From Ilyonectria destructans (Eukaryota > Ascomycota > Sordariomycetes > Hypocreales > Nectriaceae): DNA of 64,000 nt. The stretch covers positions 186,001 through 250,000 of the forward strand of contig JAHEWK010000026.1 of assembly GCA_020740775.1 (NCBI GenBank). The letters are read 5' to 3'. The notes under the pieces were generated by a model. The model ran no database searches. It saw nothing but the letters and a program-made list of their open reading frames with translations, and was not told where the DNA came from. A program made the translations under genes and the position numbers. Each line of letters begins with the position of its first letter. Positions within the stretch are counted from its first letter, which is position 1. Positions 13,145 to 24,624 of the stretch are shown here, piece by piece.

Positions 13145-14600
13145 TCAATTGCATTGCGTTCTGAGAGGAAAGTAACCAGTCGGCATTGGTTCAAGATGCC
13201 ACACCGTCGGCCCCGCGTTGTTGAAAGCAACAGACCATTGCTGCTCGAGGCAGTCCGGGAGTTTCCAACCGAATTGCTCGTCTCGAAGCCTCGTACGCAC
13301 TAGATGTCGTTTTTCTTCTGGCACTTCGCCATCGATAAAACCCTCTCGTCGGTGCATAATGGCGAGATTATTGACAAAGTGTATGTCACCTGGCTTGGTG
13401 GCGATTCCCAGCCGTACTGATTCTGCGATGGCATCGATGGCCTCAAGGCTCTCGCTTTGCCTCCAATTGACGTTTGGTAGGAACTGTGGTCGAGGATTGG
13501 CATCGTTTCCGACGAGCGGGACTCGGCCGAAGTTGAGTATCAGGTTTCCTTCGTGATAAAAGAGTAACGATCGTCTCTGGAAACGAGGCCTGCATTGGTG
13601 TGGTCAGACGGTGACTGATCTATTCACTGGAAGGTTTGATTCACCGATGACACTTACATAGCAAAGGGCCAGTCGTCTAGAGCTAGGGTATGGATGATAT
13701 CAGGACGCCTGGCAGCCAGAATGTTGTACACAGTATAGGCTGGTGATATGATGCAATTCCCCCCCGAAATCGCAGTGCTTCGTGTCAACCAGCTGATGAT
13801 ATCCCCTGACTCCTCGTTATGGAAAGTCTGCGTCTGGACTTAGAAAGGTCTTGCATTTTTAACAGAGAAACTTGGTGAGTTGGCTTACAATTGGTTGCTT
13901 GGAGTGACGGTGGTGACCAGCTGAGAGTTTGGTGGAGTTATCAGCGACGATGTGGACTGGGAAGCTCATTAAACTAATATTTCCAAGGCGTTTATAAAGA
14001 GCGAGTACCTAGCATATTGCCTTTCTCATCTTGTCTGCCTATTTGATTGGCGATATACGACTGAAGGCCGAGATAGAGGATGGTCAGATCCTCAACTGAG
14101 TATCTCTGTGGACAAAGGCCACGAATGACACCGAAACCCTTACCATTGTAGATGTCATGGCGAAGTATTCTCAGCTTTGGACCCAGAGTGGGGAGCTGGA
14201 AGTTTGTTGGGGATACAAGATCCCCATCCAGGCCCAACACTGCGTATGTGTGAGAAACAATGCCACGTACGTACCAACTCAAGCAAAGCGCCACGAAGAC
14301 ACACGTACCTTTAAAGGTCCCAAGAGCGCATTCCAGCTCATTGATTTCGAATGTATTGAGAGTGTAGATGTACTCTGTTTCGTCTGCGAACTGGTGTCCC
14401 TTCCATGCCATTGGCTTGTCGACAAATTCGGGGAAGCCCTGTGGAAGTTTGGCTAGTTCTTCGAATGGAGAGGATGGAAACTCAGAAGCGAAAGAGACTC
14501 TCTGAATAGCTGGTAGCGGATAGGAGATTGGACTAGTTTTGACAAACGCCATTGTGTCTTTGCCCGCGGAAATGCCTCCTACATTTACTAGCGCTCCCAT
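13145..14600 (-). CDS. TauD/TfdA-like Fe(II)/2-oxoglutarate dioxygenase
   Basis: Five exons on the minus strand: 14600-14309, 14239-14009, 13956-13889, 13833-13658 and 13589-13145. All four junctions use GT-AG sites and keep frame, giving 403 aa, the usual length. Exon 4 could start six bases later, and translation could start at 14552 (MAFVKTS). Diagnostic features are MAWKGHQFADETEYIY near the N-terminus, GKGFGVIRGL, the cupin metal motif HNEESGD, TVYNILAARRPD, LLFYHEGNLILNFGR and the C-terminal distal-His block HFVNNLAIMHRREGF. An Arg-rich HLVRTRLRD follows, where 2-oxoglutarate is usually held. The substrate is unknown; such enzymes are common in secondary-metabolite and sulfonate-use loci. 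It appears intact. Confidence 0.88.
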
Positions 14601-16840
14601 ATCGCCCAGACGACGTTATTGCGTAATATCCAATTACATCAAATAAAACAGCCCGTGTAGAATTATTATATACACGTGGAGAGCAAAATTCGTTCACCAC
14701 CTCAAGCGGATGTCGTTGTACAAGCCACCGAGGTGTCCGAGAGTGACCAGGCTGGTTTGGGCCAGGGTGGAAATCCTTCCATGCTGCACCCCGACGAGTT
14801 GATGAGTTGTTGGATCTTGTGCGTCTCACTCAGCAAGTGTTCTAAACCTAAACTTACGGTCTGTGCGTGTGTTATGGCGAGGGACCTGCTCCTAAAAGCA
14901 GAAAGCGTCGGCCTTACATGCTCCTTGAAACTTGTTCATCTTATTCGAATCAGGCACGGAGGCTCAAGGGATTGCGCCGGACAAGGCTACGCAGAATGTT
15001 TCAAGAGCTGAAAAGCTGGAGGCACGGAATGTAATTTTTTTGCTCTTTCGTGGAGACAGACCAAGGTGAAGTTTACAATCGCTGCAGGCGAGATCGCGTG
15101 GTGCAAGACTGAAACGGATTTTCAAAGAGCAAGCCTACCAGGCTGTCAGACGACCCTAGCGTCCGATCCATCAGCAACTGGTGAAAGAGAAAAGAGAAAA
15201 CATGGGACTGCTAAGCCAATAAAGGAAAACAGACTGGAACGAATCTGGAGGAGCGTTTCATGTGGCGTTTACAGCAACTGGCGGTCCAATACTTTGCTTC
15301 GGAGCTCCATCCGTTGTTTCTCACTTTAGACCATGTGATGTTGTGGGGAACGAGTCGGGACCGAGAAAAGGTGATGCACAAAGCGCCAGCTGACGCGCCA
15401 CTTCGTGCAGTGTACGCCGTACAATGTAGAATGTCAGGCCATGATCGTCGACGTGGCTTGGTCTAGAGGATTCTCTGGTGGTGGACTAGTGCTCTTGTAA
15501 GTTAGATGGGAGAACGACCCTGGTTCCCGCCAACCCCGGAGCTTTTTTCCGCCCAATTGTAGAGTAGCATGGATGCATTCGTATCTTCAGACTCTAGCTG
15601 GGCATCAAGCGGCGTGTTGGTCCAAAAGCAGTGACTGGCTCCTCCACGATACCATCCAGCTAGTGGCAACCTCTCACCCAACACTTCCTACAAGACGAGC
15701 CATAGCACCCGGCCGGGGTGAAATTACAGCACATAGCTAGGATACGAGCATGCGGCACAACACACCCTGTGCCGGACCGACGCTTTCGTTGGACGGTTGG
15801 ACGGGTGGCCGGATGATCCTCCGGTCGCTATGAAGGGTCCGAGCGATCCACGATGCCCAATTATTGCCGGTGAGGGCAGATGATTTCATCCTTGTCAACC
15901 CAACCAGTCGGATTGGACACAGATAAGTCATGCGGCAGGGATACTGTTGGCATGAATCACGAGCTGCCGGTTGTGGCTTCGGGTTCATCCCCAAGTGCAA
16001 TGAAGAAAATCCTGCTGCCACCAACAAGGCAGTGGCTGGCTGACCGGTACTTTCTCAGTGGGGTGGTTTTGTGAAGTATATTCCTTCTGTAGACGCGCGG
16101 ACTGGCTTCTTTCACGCTCTGTGCTGCGTGACCAGTTGGGAACGACTTTGACGCGTACCATCCTGAGTCGATGGACTGACAAGGTTTAACTACACTTGAT
16201 GTGAGCACAAGATTGAGGGCCGCAGAGGACGCTAGAGGCCTCCATGTGATTGCGTAGACGCGAAGTAGCAAATCGACGTATCACAGCGATCACGATTGCT
16301 CCCGCATCAAATTGCTAAGCTCCGGGTCACCCCGACGAGCTACTTTCCTAAATGAGACTCGTATGTGCCCATGATCGACGAGATCACAAATGCAATGCAA
16401 CGTTGAAGGCAGGCGGGAAAAGTTTCTTATCAAAGAGTCGTTACAGGGAGGTAAGTTGGGCGGGAGCCACCGGGATCCAAGATCTTAACCACCTTTCTAG
16501 GTACGGGAATGCCCGGGAGTTGTAACCAATGTAACCCGTCCTGATCCGTAGACCATCAGTCTTGGTGCTGAGTTCCACATACCTGCTGACTGGATGTGAG
16601 AGGTGGCTGTTCCCGCTAAATTAAATCCGCTGTCTGGGTAAGTCGAGTCAGAGTCAACGCTCGCGCTGTTTTGAGATCCGGGATGGTGCACATGACTCCA
16701 ACGATATCATGGTCTGGATCAGCAGATGATAGACCCCTGGCCGTGGTCATCGAGGCACCGGGGGGATACTCTCACCAAACTTTCTATTAGGGATCAGCCT
16801 TCTACATTGGATGACGCTGCATGTACAGAGAAGTTGATCG
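14601..16840. other. Intergenic, unassigned
   Basis: No frame here resembles a known domain. The stretch lies between the dioxygenase promoter and the NRPS relic and could hold more of the decayed synthetase, but I cannot align any part to a condensation or thiolation core. Confidence 0.4.
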
Positions 16841-16849
16841 TGACAGAGA

Positions 16850-18750
16850 GGGTGTCTCTCTCGTGGTAGATATCTACAATGTCGCAGAAAGCTGCTGCGA
16901 GGCCCTCCCTGACATGTTGGGCGCGAAAAGTCCGGAGAATAAGTGTGTGGTCAGCAGCACTGGATGAACCAGAGTGGCGTGGAGGTATAAAATGCTCGCA
17001 GGGAGAGGCTCCTCGCTGTCTTGCCGACATCCAGACTGACATAAGGCGTCTCGGTCGGCAGTGTCGGCTTGGATCTAAGTAAGCTGGACTGCAAGATGGG
17101 ACAGAATGACTTGTAGAAATCCGCCATGATACAGAGGATGCTGGCGTGATCGAAGACCGTTTGTAGCGCTCGGCTCAGCTTGTCAGCACCAACAGGCCCC
17201 ATGATCCTCTAGAGCTCATAGGCCTCGAGACTCGGGGTCAGCCAGATGCGCTGTAAGTTAGTGGGAGGAAACATGTGGACGACCTGATTTAGTTTAACGT
17301 GCCCCGAGACGTCGGCCCAGGTACGCTGTAACTGCTTCTCGGTGTATGACTCCAAGCACCGCTGCCTCATTTGGTTATAGCGCCCTATCCCAGTATCCGA
17401 TCCGCGGAAAGACACCTTGCCTCCTCTTCTAGGCGTCTTGTGTCTGTCTCGTTGGGTTTTAGTTAGGTTATTTAGCACAGTGGTAAGACATTGACCACAA
17501 GAATAGACGTTGACCATGGAGCCCGGGATGGTCTCGCGCAACTCTTCTTGGGCAGTATGGGTAGCATGGGGGAAGGAGCCCATATAAATGGCCACCGGTC
17601 CTCCTGGAGAAATTGGGGCTAACGATTCGTCTCCATTCGGGCCGCAAACGAAGGCAATTAAGCCACTGACACCGCCGAGGAAGCTAGCATTCGCAGGAAT
17701 GAAGACTACCCGTACTTGATGAACTCGAGCGAAGCACTTCTTCACATTTCGCTCAACCTCCTCCAGCTCGGCACGTTGGCCGCCAATTTTAACTCGAGGA
17801 TCTTTGTGGCCAGGATGCCTGAGTGATCAGTTTGTCGTATACTGACAAAGATGTCCCGTGTTGCAGAAACGCCTTAGTGGAGGGGCCAGTGGGAAGTCTT
17901 TGCCCCACGTAAGAGATGGCGTCAGGTCAGGTCTGTTGAAACATCCTCGTGCAATAATAGAACCCTCGACGATGAGCTCGCCGATGGCACCCACGGGCAT
18001 CAACATGTCAATCTTGGTCAGCGATCTATTTATTGAATCCCGCTACCTGGCCGATTTTAGATGCATCCGAGCTATCTCGCACTGTAAGTGTTTACCAGGC
18101 TCAATTTGGTCGCCCTTTTTCCACGTTGGATCTGACAAGTGCCTCTCCGCCGAGGACCAGCGTATTCAGGGCGGGCAGGTAGAAACAGGGCCTGCTAAAT
18201 CCATCCAATTGACCTGCAGCCCGGGAAATGCTCCAGCCCGATTGAACATCCCCTTCCGCGGGTTTTTGGAGCCCGATGTAACGATGATATCAAAGGCATT
18301 ATCAGTAGGAACAACTGGAGCCATCCATCTCTCTTTGGCGATGGACTGCAAAGAAAGAAGGCATTCATGAAAGACGCTCAACCCCTGTTCAGCAAGTCTT
18401 GGCCTTAGTTGGAGAAGCGACGAGAGGTGGCGACGACAGAGCATTGACTTCGCGGCACACGAACTGTATTTGCTTCAACTGTTGCGACTCGTACAAAAGA
18501 ACATAAGTGCCTCTCGTCTCCTCACGCCCATCATATCTGCTACAAACCATCTGGACTTCTCAAGCACAGCGGGATTATGGTGTCCGGGCCACGCAGAGAT
18601 CAGGTATGAGCAAGGAGGATTAACGATAGACGGTCTGGTTCTCCGAGCTGAGTTTTCCAACCCAGGCTTCCACGGCAGTCACATCAACAAGCTCCAGACA
18701 CTTCTGCACAATGAGAAATGCACAGATGTGTTGACCTAGGTGGGTGGTGT
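16850..18750 (-). pseudogene. Decayed nonribosomal peptide synthetase (adenylation to condensation)
   Basis: Reading the minus strand downward, fragments in changing frames match NRPS core motifs in the correct order. LEKSRWFVADMMGV (about 18.56 kb) matches core A2. DIIVTSGSKNPRKG (about 18.3 kb) matches A3. LNTLVLGGEALVRSNVEKG (about 18.14 kb) matches the A4 region. GELIVEGSIIARGCFN (about 17.97 kb) and CNTGHLCQYT (about 17.85 kb) match the A6-A7 region. VKIGGQRAELEEVERNV (about 17.77 kb) matches A8. EELRETIPGSMV and LTKTQRDRHK (17.6-17.45 kb) match the A10 region. EKQLQRTWADVSG opens a carrier domain with no LGGxS serine, and LSRALQTVFDHASIL suggests a condensation domain. Stops and frameshifts lie throughout, so no synthetase can be made. 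The original product cannot be inferred. Confidence 0.8.
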
Positions 18751-19868
18751 TAGTCCCATTGCCATATTTACACAAGATTATGTGGCCCACAAGGGCCCTC
18801 GTCGTCGTTAGAAAGGCTCATTACGGAGACATTGCCCACGATGGTGTTTCTGACTCTAGCAATAATCGGAACACCTTCTCAGCTGAACATATCCACTGAG
18901 CAATCAGATTGAAGAGATGAGGCACGTGGTTCATGTGTATTTGCAAACAAGGCTGAATACCTTCAAATGTGAATAGCTTAACGACGCACCTAGGTGTGGT
19001 ACATGAACACGCTTTGTAGGTACGGAATCAACTCATCATAATGTCTCTGCTGAAGACACTTGGCAAAGATAAGTGCTCTAGACCGCGTCTTATGCCCTTG
19101 TATGGATCGCCGATGGAGACTACTCATGCGACTCGGACGGATCGGGGCCAATTTCCCCCTATGTTGTAAACCTGTCGACCCAAATAACTATTCTACCAAC
19201 TCACGCAAGCTATCTTCTTTGTTTTTCCAATGTTAACCACGAAGATGTCCCAAACACCCCATTATTGGTTGCTTTTGCTTTCATGGAGACACTGGCTCTG
19301 GTGTGAGTTGACAGAGTTTTTACGGCAAGACACAGGGAGGCATACAGCTGAAGGTTAACCACACATGCGCTAAGCTTTGGTACCTGGAGTTTCCATGAGA
19401 TAACATTAACTGGCCAGTTACGGCTTGCTAAATGGCTATTACTGCTCTCCCTTAGTGGATACTATACACATTCTCCTTGATAAATCAGAGTACCTTTATT
19501 GATACAGTCTTTCTGTTTGCGTGGCATCTGTGATGACTTCGCATCACGGTTTGGAAACAGCGGGTGCGCAAGCATGTCCAAGATATAAAAAGTGGTACTG
19601 GCTGGGTTATGAGGTGGGTGGCTGGGGAACGAATAACGAAATGTCGATGGCGTAGTTCTGCGTTTAGACGCCCGGGACGAGCCTAATCTGAGATCTATGA
19701 CGCCGTGACAACTTCTGTGAGCCATGACGACATTGACGTCAACGAGACAGCGATGGGAGTGTCATAATAAATCCAATTCCAGATTTTCAATTGAGTCGCA
19801 TCGCTCCAAGCATCAACCTGATACTACTCACACCATACTCACACCAACCTCCCATATCCGCAGTCATA
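18751..19868. other. Intergenic
   Basis: No supported gene. The last 300 bases probably include the promoter of the downstream DUF3140-like gene. Confidence 0.4.
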
Positions 19869-20240
19869 ATGAAGGGTCAAGACCAAGTCGTCGAAGAGTT
19901 CAACACTTATGTCAACATGACATCATCCGAGCTGGAGAAATGGCTCAAATCCGATGATTCCAATAGTGCCGGTTGGCCAAAGGAAGAAGAGAACGGCGAG
20001 ACTGTCGGACATGACAGTGGTCGAAAGATTGTCGAGATTCTGAAGGCCAATCCAAACAAAGATCCAACAAACTATGATAAGGATCAAATTGCGCACATGC
20101 GCAAGGTTGTCGGATATTGGTACGCCCACAGAGCCATGGCTTCCTTCGATTTATCCCGTTGTACTAAAGAATTCAAACTCATGTTCCTTAGCCCCGTCGA
20201 AAGCCTCGTCATTCGTCTCGGCGATAAGCTCGTCGGCTAA
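19869..20240 (+). CDS. DUF3140-like small protein
   Basis: A 123-residue frame starting MKGQDQVVEEFNTYVNMTSS. The first 80 residues match the DUF3140 pattern: VNMT-S-ELEKWLKSDDS, a GHDSGRKIVEILKANP block and HMRKVVGY. The family is small, soluble and widespread in fungi and bacteria, with no established biochemical role; DNA binding has been suggested only by annotation. After HMRKVVGY the sequence departs from the usual RHLAQE...WGHDP tail and ends LVIRLGDKLVG, so the C-terminus is divergent or altered by a frameshift. An upstream in-frame ATG at 19791 would add 26 hydrophobic residues atypical of the family, so I chose 19869. Confidence 0.65.
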   Translation: MKGQDQVVEEFNTYVNMTSSELEKWLKSDDSNSAGWPKEEENGETVGHDSGRKIVEILKANPNKDPTNYDKDQIAHMRKVVGYWYAHRAMASFDLSRCTKEFKLMFLSPVESLVIRLGDKLVG

Positions 20241-20408
20241 GACCGTATTTACGTCAGTCAGAAGGCACTCACAACCGAAAAACAACATAGCAGTCTCGTC
20301 TCCTGGGGCTAATAGGGGGGGGAGGATCTGTCACTGCGTCTACACGGTCTATACCAAGGACGTTGTCATACCGTACACCCAGGAATCGCCGGCATGGCGA
20401 TCGATTCT

Positions 20409-20612
20409 CTAACCTCTCTGGAACTGTTCCGTCGATTCTTGCGTGCTGGCTACACTGCTTCTAAGGCCCGTAGGCTCTTCAAGGTAGTGTTCGTCAGTTG
20501 AGAACGGGGAGACGTATTCTCGCGCCTCCTTCTGGTCGTCACAATTATCAATGTTAAGGTCATCAAGATAAACCTCGAGGTCGACCTCTTCTGAAAGTCC
20601 CAGACACGACAT
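20409..20612 (-). CDS. Hypothetical acidic small ORF
   Basis: A 67-codon minus-strand frame starting MSCLGLSEEVDLEVYLDDLN. Its acidic, low-hydrophobic composition looks coding rather than random, but I recognise no domain. It lies downstream of the large broken minus-strand gene and could be a separate small gene, a distal exon of something lost, or chance. The frame extends upstream to an ATG at 20705. Confidence 0.22.
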   Translation of the reverse strand: MSCLGLSEEVDLEVYLDDLNIDNCDDQKEAREYVSPFSTDEHYLEEPTGLRSSVASTQESTEQFQRG

Positions 20613-22290
20613 AGTTGAACCGTCAGAATGCTGGCTGGAAAAAGGGAGATCAGTGATTGAAAACAGATGGATTATTAGGCTGAAGGATAGAACTATTCTT
20701 GCCAAACGACACCAGTCACGACTCGACCGGGTGATTTATAGTGGTTGGCTAACAGGCACGCTGACACACTAGACGCGCAACGCGCAGCTTCCCGCAACCG
20801 CGTCGTCAACCACATTCATCGTGATAGTCGTGTTATACGACGATACTGCTGCTTGGGTCAGGTATAAGCTGGGAAAGACCAGTACTCCCGTCTGTCCTCT
20901 GCTCCTTACCCCGAACGCGTCCGTAAACAACCCCAAGTCGGCTGACCCAGGGGTGGGTGTCCGAGCGCGCGCATGTGGCTGAAGGTCAACTCATGAATGC
21001 GATGAATTACGAAACGATCATCCTCTCAATCACCATCAATCGGACTCATCAGAGGATTCATCACAACCATTGTCGGGTACTGTAAGGACGTCCCCGTCTT
21101 GCCCCTCATCCATATCGTCAATACACTCGTCACTCCGAACGAGTTTTTGTGGGGGCTCTGTATGCGATAGAAAACGTTGCAGAAGTGGATTGTCTTGGTC
21201 CTCTTGAACTGTAGCCGCTGCCTTGGCATTGAGGTGACTATGAAGGGCAAATTGGTTTCCGTCATTTTCAAGAACTTTGTCGATCCATTCAATATGCTCC
21301 AAAGTCTCCTCAGGGAGATCGGGGAAGGACTCAATTACATCCAGTAGCCACATCACGTTGTTTCGGGTAGGTAGTAATATCGTCGGTCGCGAGTGCTTGG
21401 TCTCTTCGTACTCATTCGAGACAGTACCAGCTGAGATGGGAAGAAGGAAAAAATCCTCTTTTCCACGTTCCCTTTCTTCCCATTGTGGGAGGTGCCAGGG
21501 GAACACGTAGTGCAACCCACTTTCTGCGTGCCACCGTGGGCCCACAAGTCTCAAAATGTGCTTTAGGACCGAAGAGCATACCAAATCGCGGTACACAGGA
21601 CTGTCATTGCACAATTCGTCCGTCTCATACATGACCCTCCACCATAGTCTACGGAACGCGCTTTCCAAGTAGTGAAAGTATTCCACAGTCATGTCCTTCG
21701 ACGTGGCGTCTGGCATGATATCTGGGTGTCGGATACTATAGTCGCGAACGCATCGCCATGGAATTTGCATATTATCCTCTGGTGGCGAAAAGTACGGCGC
21801 CCAAAACTGAATCTTGAAGAAGATTGGTTTTCCCTGGTACCAAGAGTTGTTGTGCTGATAGGTGCCGATCTCGGTTCTCTGACTACTGTTGAAGGCAACC
21901 ATAATATACCTTCCGATTGTGTGACGGAACCGGCGATCGAATGGCCCTACGTATTGTTCAACCGCTTTCCAGGTCTCTTTGAACCTCCGGTAGAGTCGAA
22001 GGAAGTAAAGATGATTCCATGACGGTGGGCTAGCTCGGCGGAAAAGATGATGGAATATGAAGGATGACCAGCCATCATTAGGCGGCATATGCGTTCGTGT
22101 GGTCATCCAGTAGGGTAACTCCCGCGGTAATTCATTCGGGTCGGCATCCGTATAGAGTTGAGCATAGAGAGCCCATGCTTCAACATAGACTTCCCATATT
22201 GTCTGAGCTGTCACAATCCGACCAAACTCGGCTGCCGATTCCTCCAAGCCCCGTTGCAATCGTGGGAGGGGAGGGACCGAGTCTTGACCC

Positions 22291-22298
22291 ATCCGTAT
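22291..22298. repeat. hAT target-site duplication, left copy
   Basis: ATCCGTAT directly outside the left terminal repeat, identical to the copy at 24617-24624. Confidence 0.92.
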
Positions 22299-24616
22299 TA
22301 GGGTTCCGTCGAGGTAAATTACCATTCGGTAAATTACCTATCTGACTAAAGTTTTTGACGTCAGAAACTTCTAGGTATTTTACATGTCAAAAACCTCTTA
22401 TTGGCCGATATCCATATCATCTCCACTATTTTCCAAATCGGTCTCTTCCCAACCCCAGCCATCGACAACAATAGAGTCTTGGAAGGCGTTTTCTATCTTC
22501 ACTAGCCGAGCAATATCAACTGTCTCCCAGTTTTTGACAACCATCGGTTCTGCCGGATTATATTTGACTGTCTTAAGCCTCTTGAGTATCTGACTGTTTA
22601 TATAGATGAAAGTGACCTTATTAGTGCTAAGCGGACTAAGCTGATTCCGAAGCTTATAATGAAGGTAGTTTGTAGCACTGAAGGAATGCTCTGAAGGAAT
22701 AGAGTTCGCTAAGGATCCTAGAACTCTCCTTGCTAATGTAGCCAACTTGACTCCCATAGACCCAAAGTATCCCCACGCGCTTAGGACGTAATAGTGAGAA
22801 GGCGTATGAGGAGTCTTCAGCTATTCTCGATAGATCCGCGAGGTTGGGCCAAAGAGAGCACCTTCGCGAGCACGGAATCGATAAAACTCCCCAAAGAGCT
22901 GTTGGTACTCTTCGTTACTAGTATTTTCTTCTAGGAAGCGATGTGCTCTCTCTATAGTGTCAAGCCCAAGACCCTCCCCTATTGTTGTCCGTGGGTCCAA
23001 GGCAAATGCGAAATGGTGAATATCTGTCGTTTGACCTTTATCCTTTGGACTCGCCATTGCCTCAGCTCTGAGTAGTTAATAAGAGGATCTTGGTTAGCCT
23101 CTTCAAGGGCATCCCATTTGCTCTGGATAGTCAACCAACGGGGAATAACCTCTCCAACACATGAGTGATCTCGCTCCGAGCAATGTTGTGCGTTTTCGAT
23201 AGGCTGAAGGATCTTAGCCAATATCTCTACATTATACTAAAACTTAAAGTTGTTAATAGACGAGAGTATTGCCCTTAGGACTTATCAATCTTCCTCTTCC
23301 TCCTCTTCCCCTTTAATAGCCTTAGCTTTTAGGGAATTAAGGACTATAGCGTTACGTGCATATACTCGAAGAGCATCTTTATTCGCCAGTAAAGATATAA
23401 CAGCTCCGAGTTGTATTCCCCAACGAGTGATGGCTGGTGTAATGAAAGCCTTCTGTTTACCGTAACACTCAAGCTGATAAGCACGAAGTCGTGCGAGTTG
23501 GAGCTTGGCCTTTTTAAAGAATGTGATAATTCTCGTAACTTTCTTAAGGACTAAAGCCCATCTCTCCGATTCCACGATGTCTTTTACTAGAAGTTGAAGA
23601 CTATGGGAATCACATAAAATGAAGAAATAATGCCTGAACTCAGGCATATTCTTCATCTCAGCGTGGAGTTTCCGCATTATCGAGTATATATCTGTGCAGA
23701 TAGCGTTTATGCGAGAGAAATCCTAGAAGTCCTCTTCTTTCTTTGTGAATACCTCTTGCAAGAGTGGCTGGATTAGGCGAATGGTATTCAAGACTGTATG
23801 TTCCTCGTTCCGTATATTAACAGTCTTCCAATAGAATATAACCGAGTTGGGAATTAAGATCGAAATATTAATAATACGGTTGTTGCTTATGTCGTCAGAT
23901 GCATCAAAGATGACATTGAGATGATCGGCATCGTTGAGGATCTCCTTGACTTGGACTCGGTAATCTTGGTAAACCTCAGGAAGTATGGAGGCAATTCGAT
24001 CACCACTAGAGGGCTTATACGCTAGGTTGAGCATTTGGATGAACTCAACTATACCAGAGTCTTCGAAGATGGTGTATAGCTTGCCAGACTTAAAGATGGC
24101 GAGGGCTGCGGCTCGATCGAGTTGATCTTTAGAGTTTCGATCCATTATAGACAAAGCCGTAGTGATTTGAGGCTGGCGATCAATATGGCCTGCAGCTTGC
24201 TGGAAACCAAGATACTCTTTGGCAAGGTGATTCTGTTGCCGTTGGACGTGCTTGGCCATGGTTTTAGAACAGTATTTGCACCGAACGCGAAATTGAGTGA
24301 ATTTACCCCCTGGAGGAATTAGGGCTGCTGCAAAGTGTTCATGAACACCATGGGTTTTAGGGCGACCGCCTTTGTTACTCATGGTGACAGTCGTATGTCC
24401 ATTGCTTTTCAACACCGAAGATGGGAATTTGGTGATGATTTGTGCGTCCCATCGGTAATTTTACGGTGCACTAAACCTATTCCGTGCACACACTAGTCCT
24501 AATACGATAGGCACTAAGCCTAAAATGGGAGGGTTTTTGACGTAAATTACCGCCAAAAACCCCTTTAGGTATTTGACCGTCAAATACCGTTTTTGACGGT
24601 CAAAAACGGAACCCTA
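22299..24616 (-). mobile_element. hAT-superfamily DNA transposon, 2318 bp, complete ends
   Basis: The element is bounded by an 11-bp terminal inverted repeat, TAGGGTTCCGT, at 22299 and its inverse ending at 24616. It is flanked on both sides by the 8-bp direct repeat ATCCGTAT (22291-22298 and 24617-24624), the 8-bp target-site duplication expected of hAT transposition. The subterminal regions are rich in TTTTTGACNGTC-like repeats, typical transposase-binding neighbourhoods. The strand given is that of the transposase. The ends and duplication are exact, which suggests fairly recent insertion even though the transposase is damaged. Confidence 0.92.
22398..24415 (-). pseudogene. hAT transposase, inactivated
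   Basis: Fragments run in order on the minus strand. First is a GRPKTHGVHEHF N-terminus with a BED-like zinc motif, CKYCSKTMAKHVQRQQNHL (about 24.3 kb). Next is a catalytic-core stretch with LNVIFDASDD and CDSHSLQLLVKDIV (24.1-23.5 kb). Then comes PITRWGIQLG-like text at about 23.4 kb. Last is the C-terminal hAT dimerisation segment, SIPSEHSFSATNYLHYKLRNQL, at about 22.7 kb. An in-frame TAG sits at 23723-23725. Further stops and frame changes lie around 23285-23220, 23050 and 22800. A full transposase of this group is about 700 aa, so this copy can move only if a related active enzyme acts in trans. Confidence 0.85.
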
Positions 24617-24624
24617 ATCCGTAT
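24617..24624. repeat. hAT target-site duplication, right copy
   Basis: ATCCGTAT directly outside the right terminal repeat, identical to the copy at 22291-22298. Removing the element plus one copy puts the two flanking host reading frames back in register. Confidence 0.92.
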
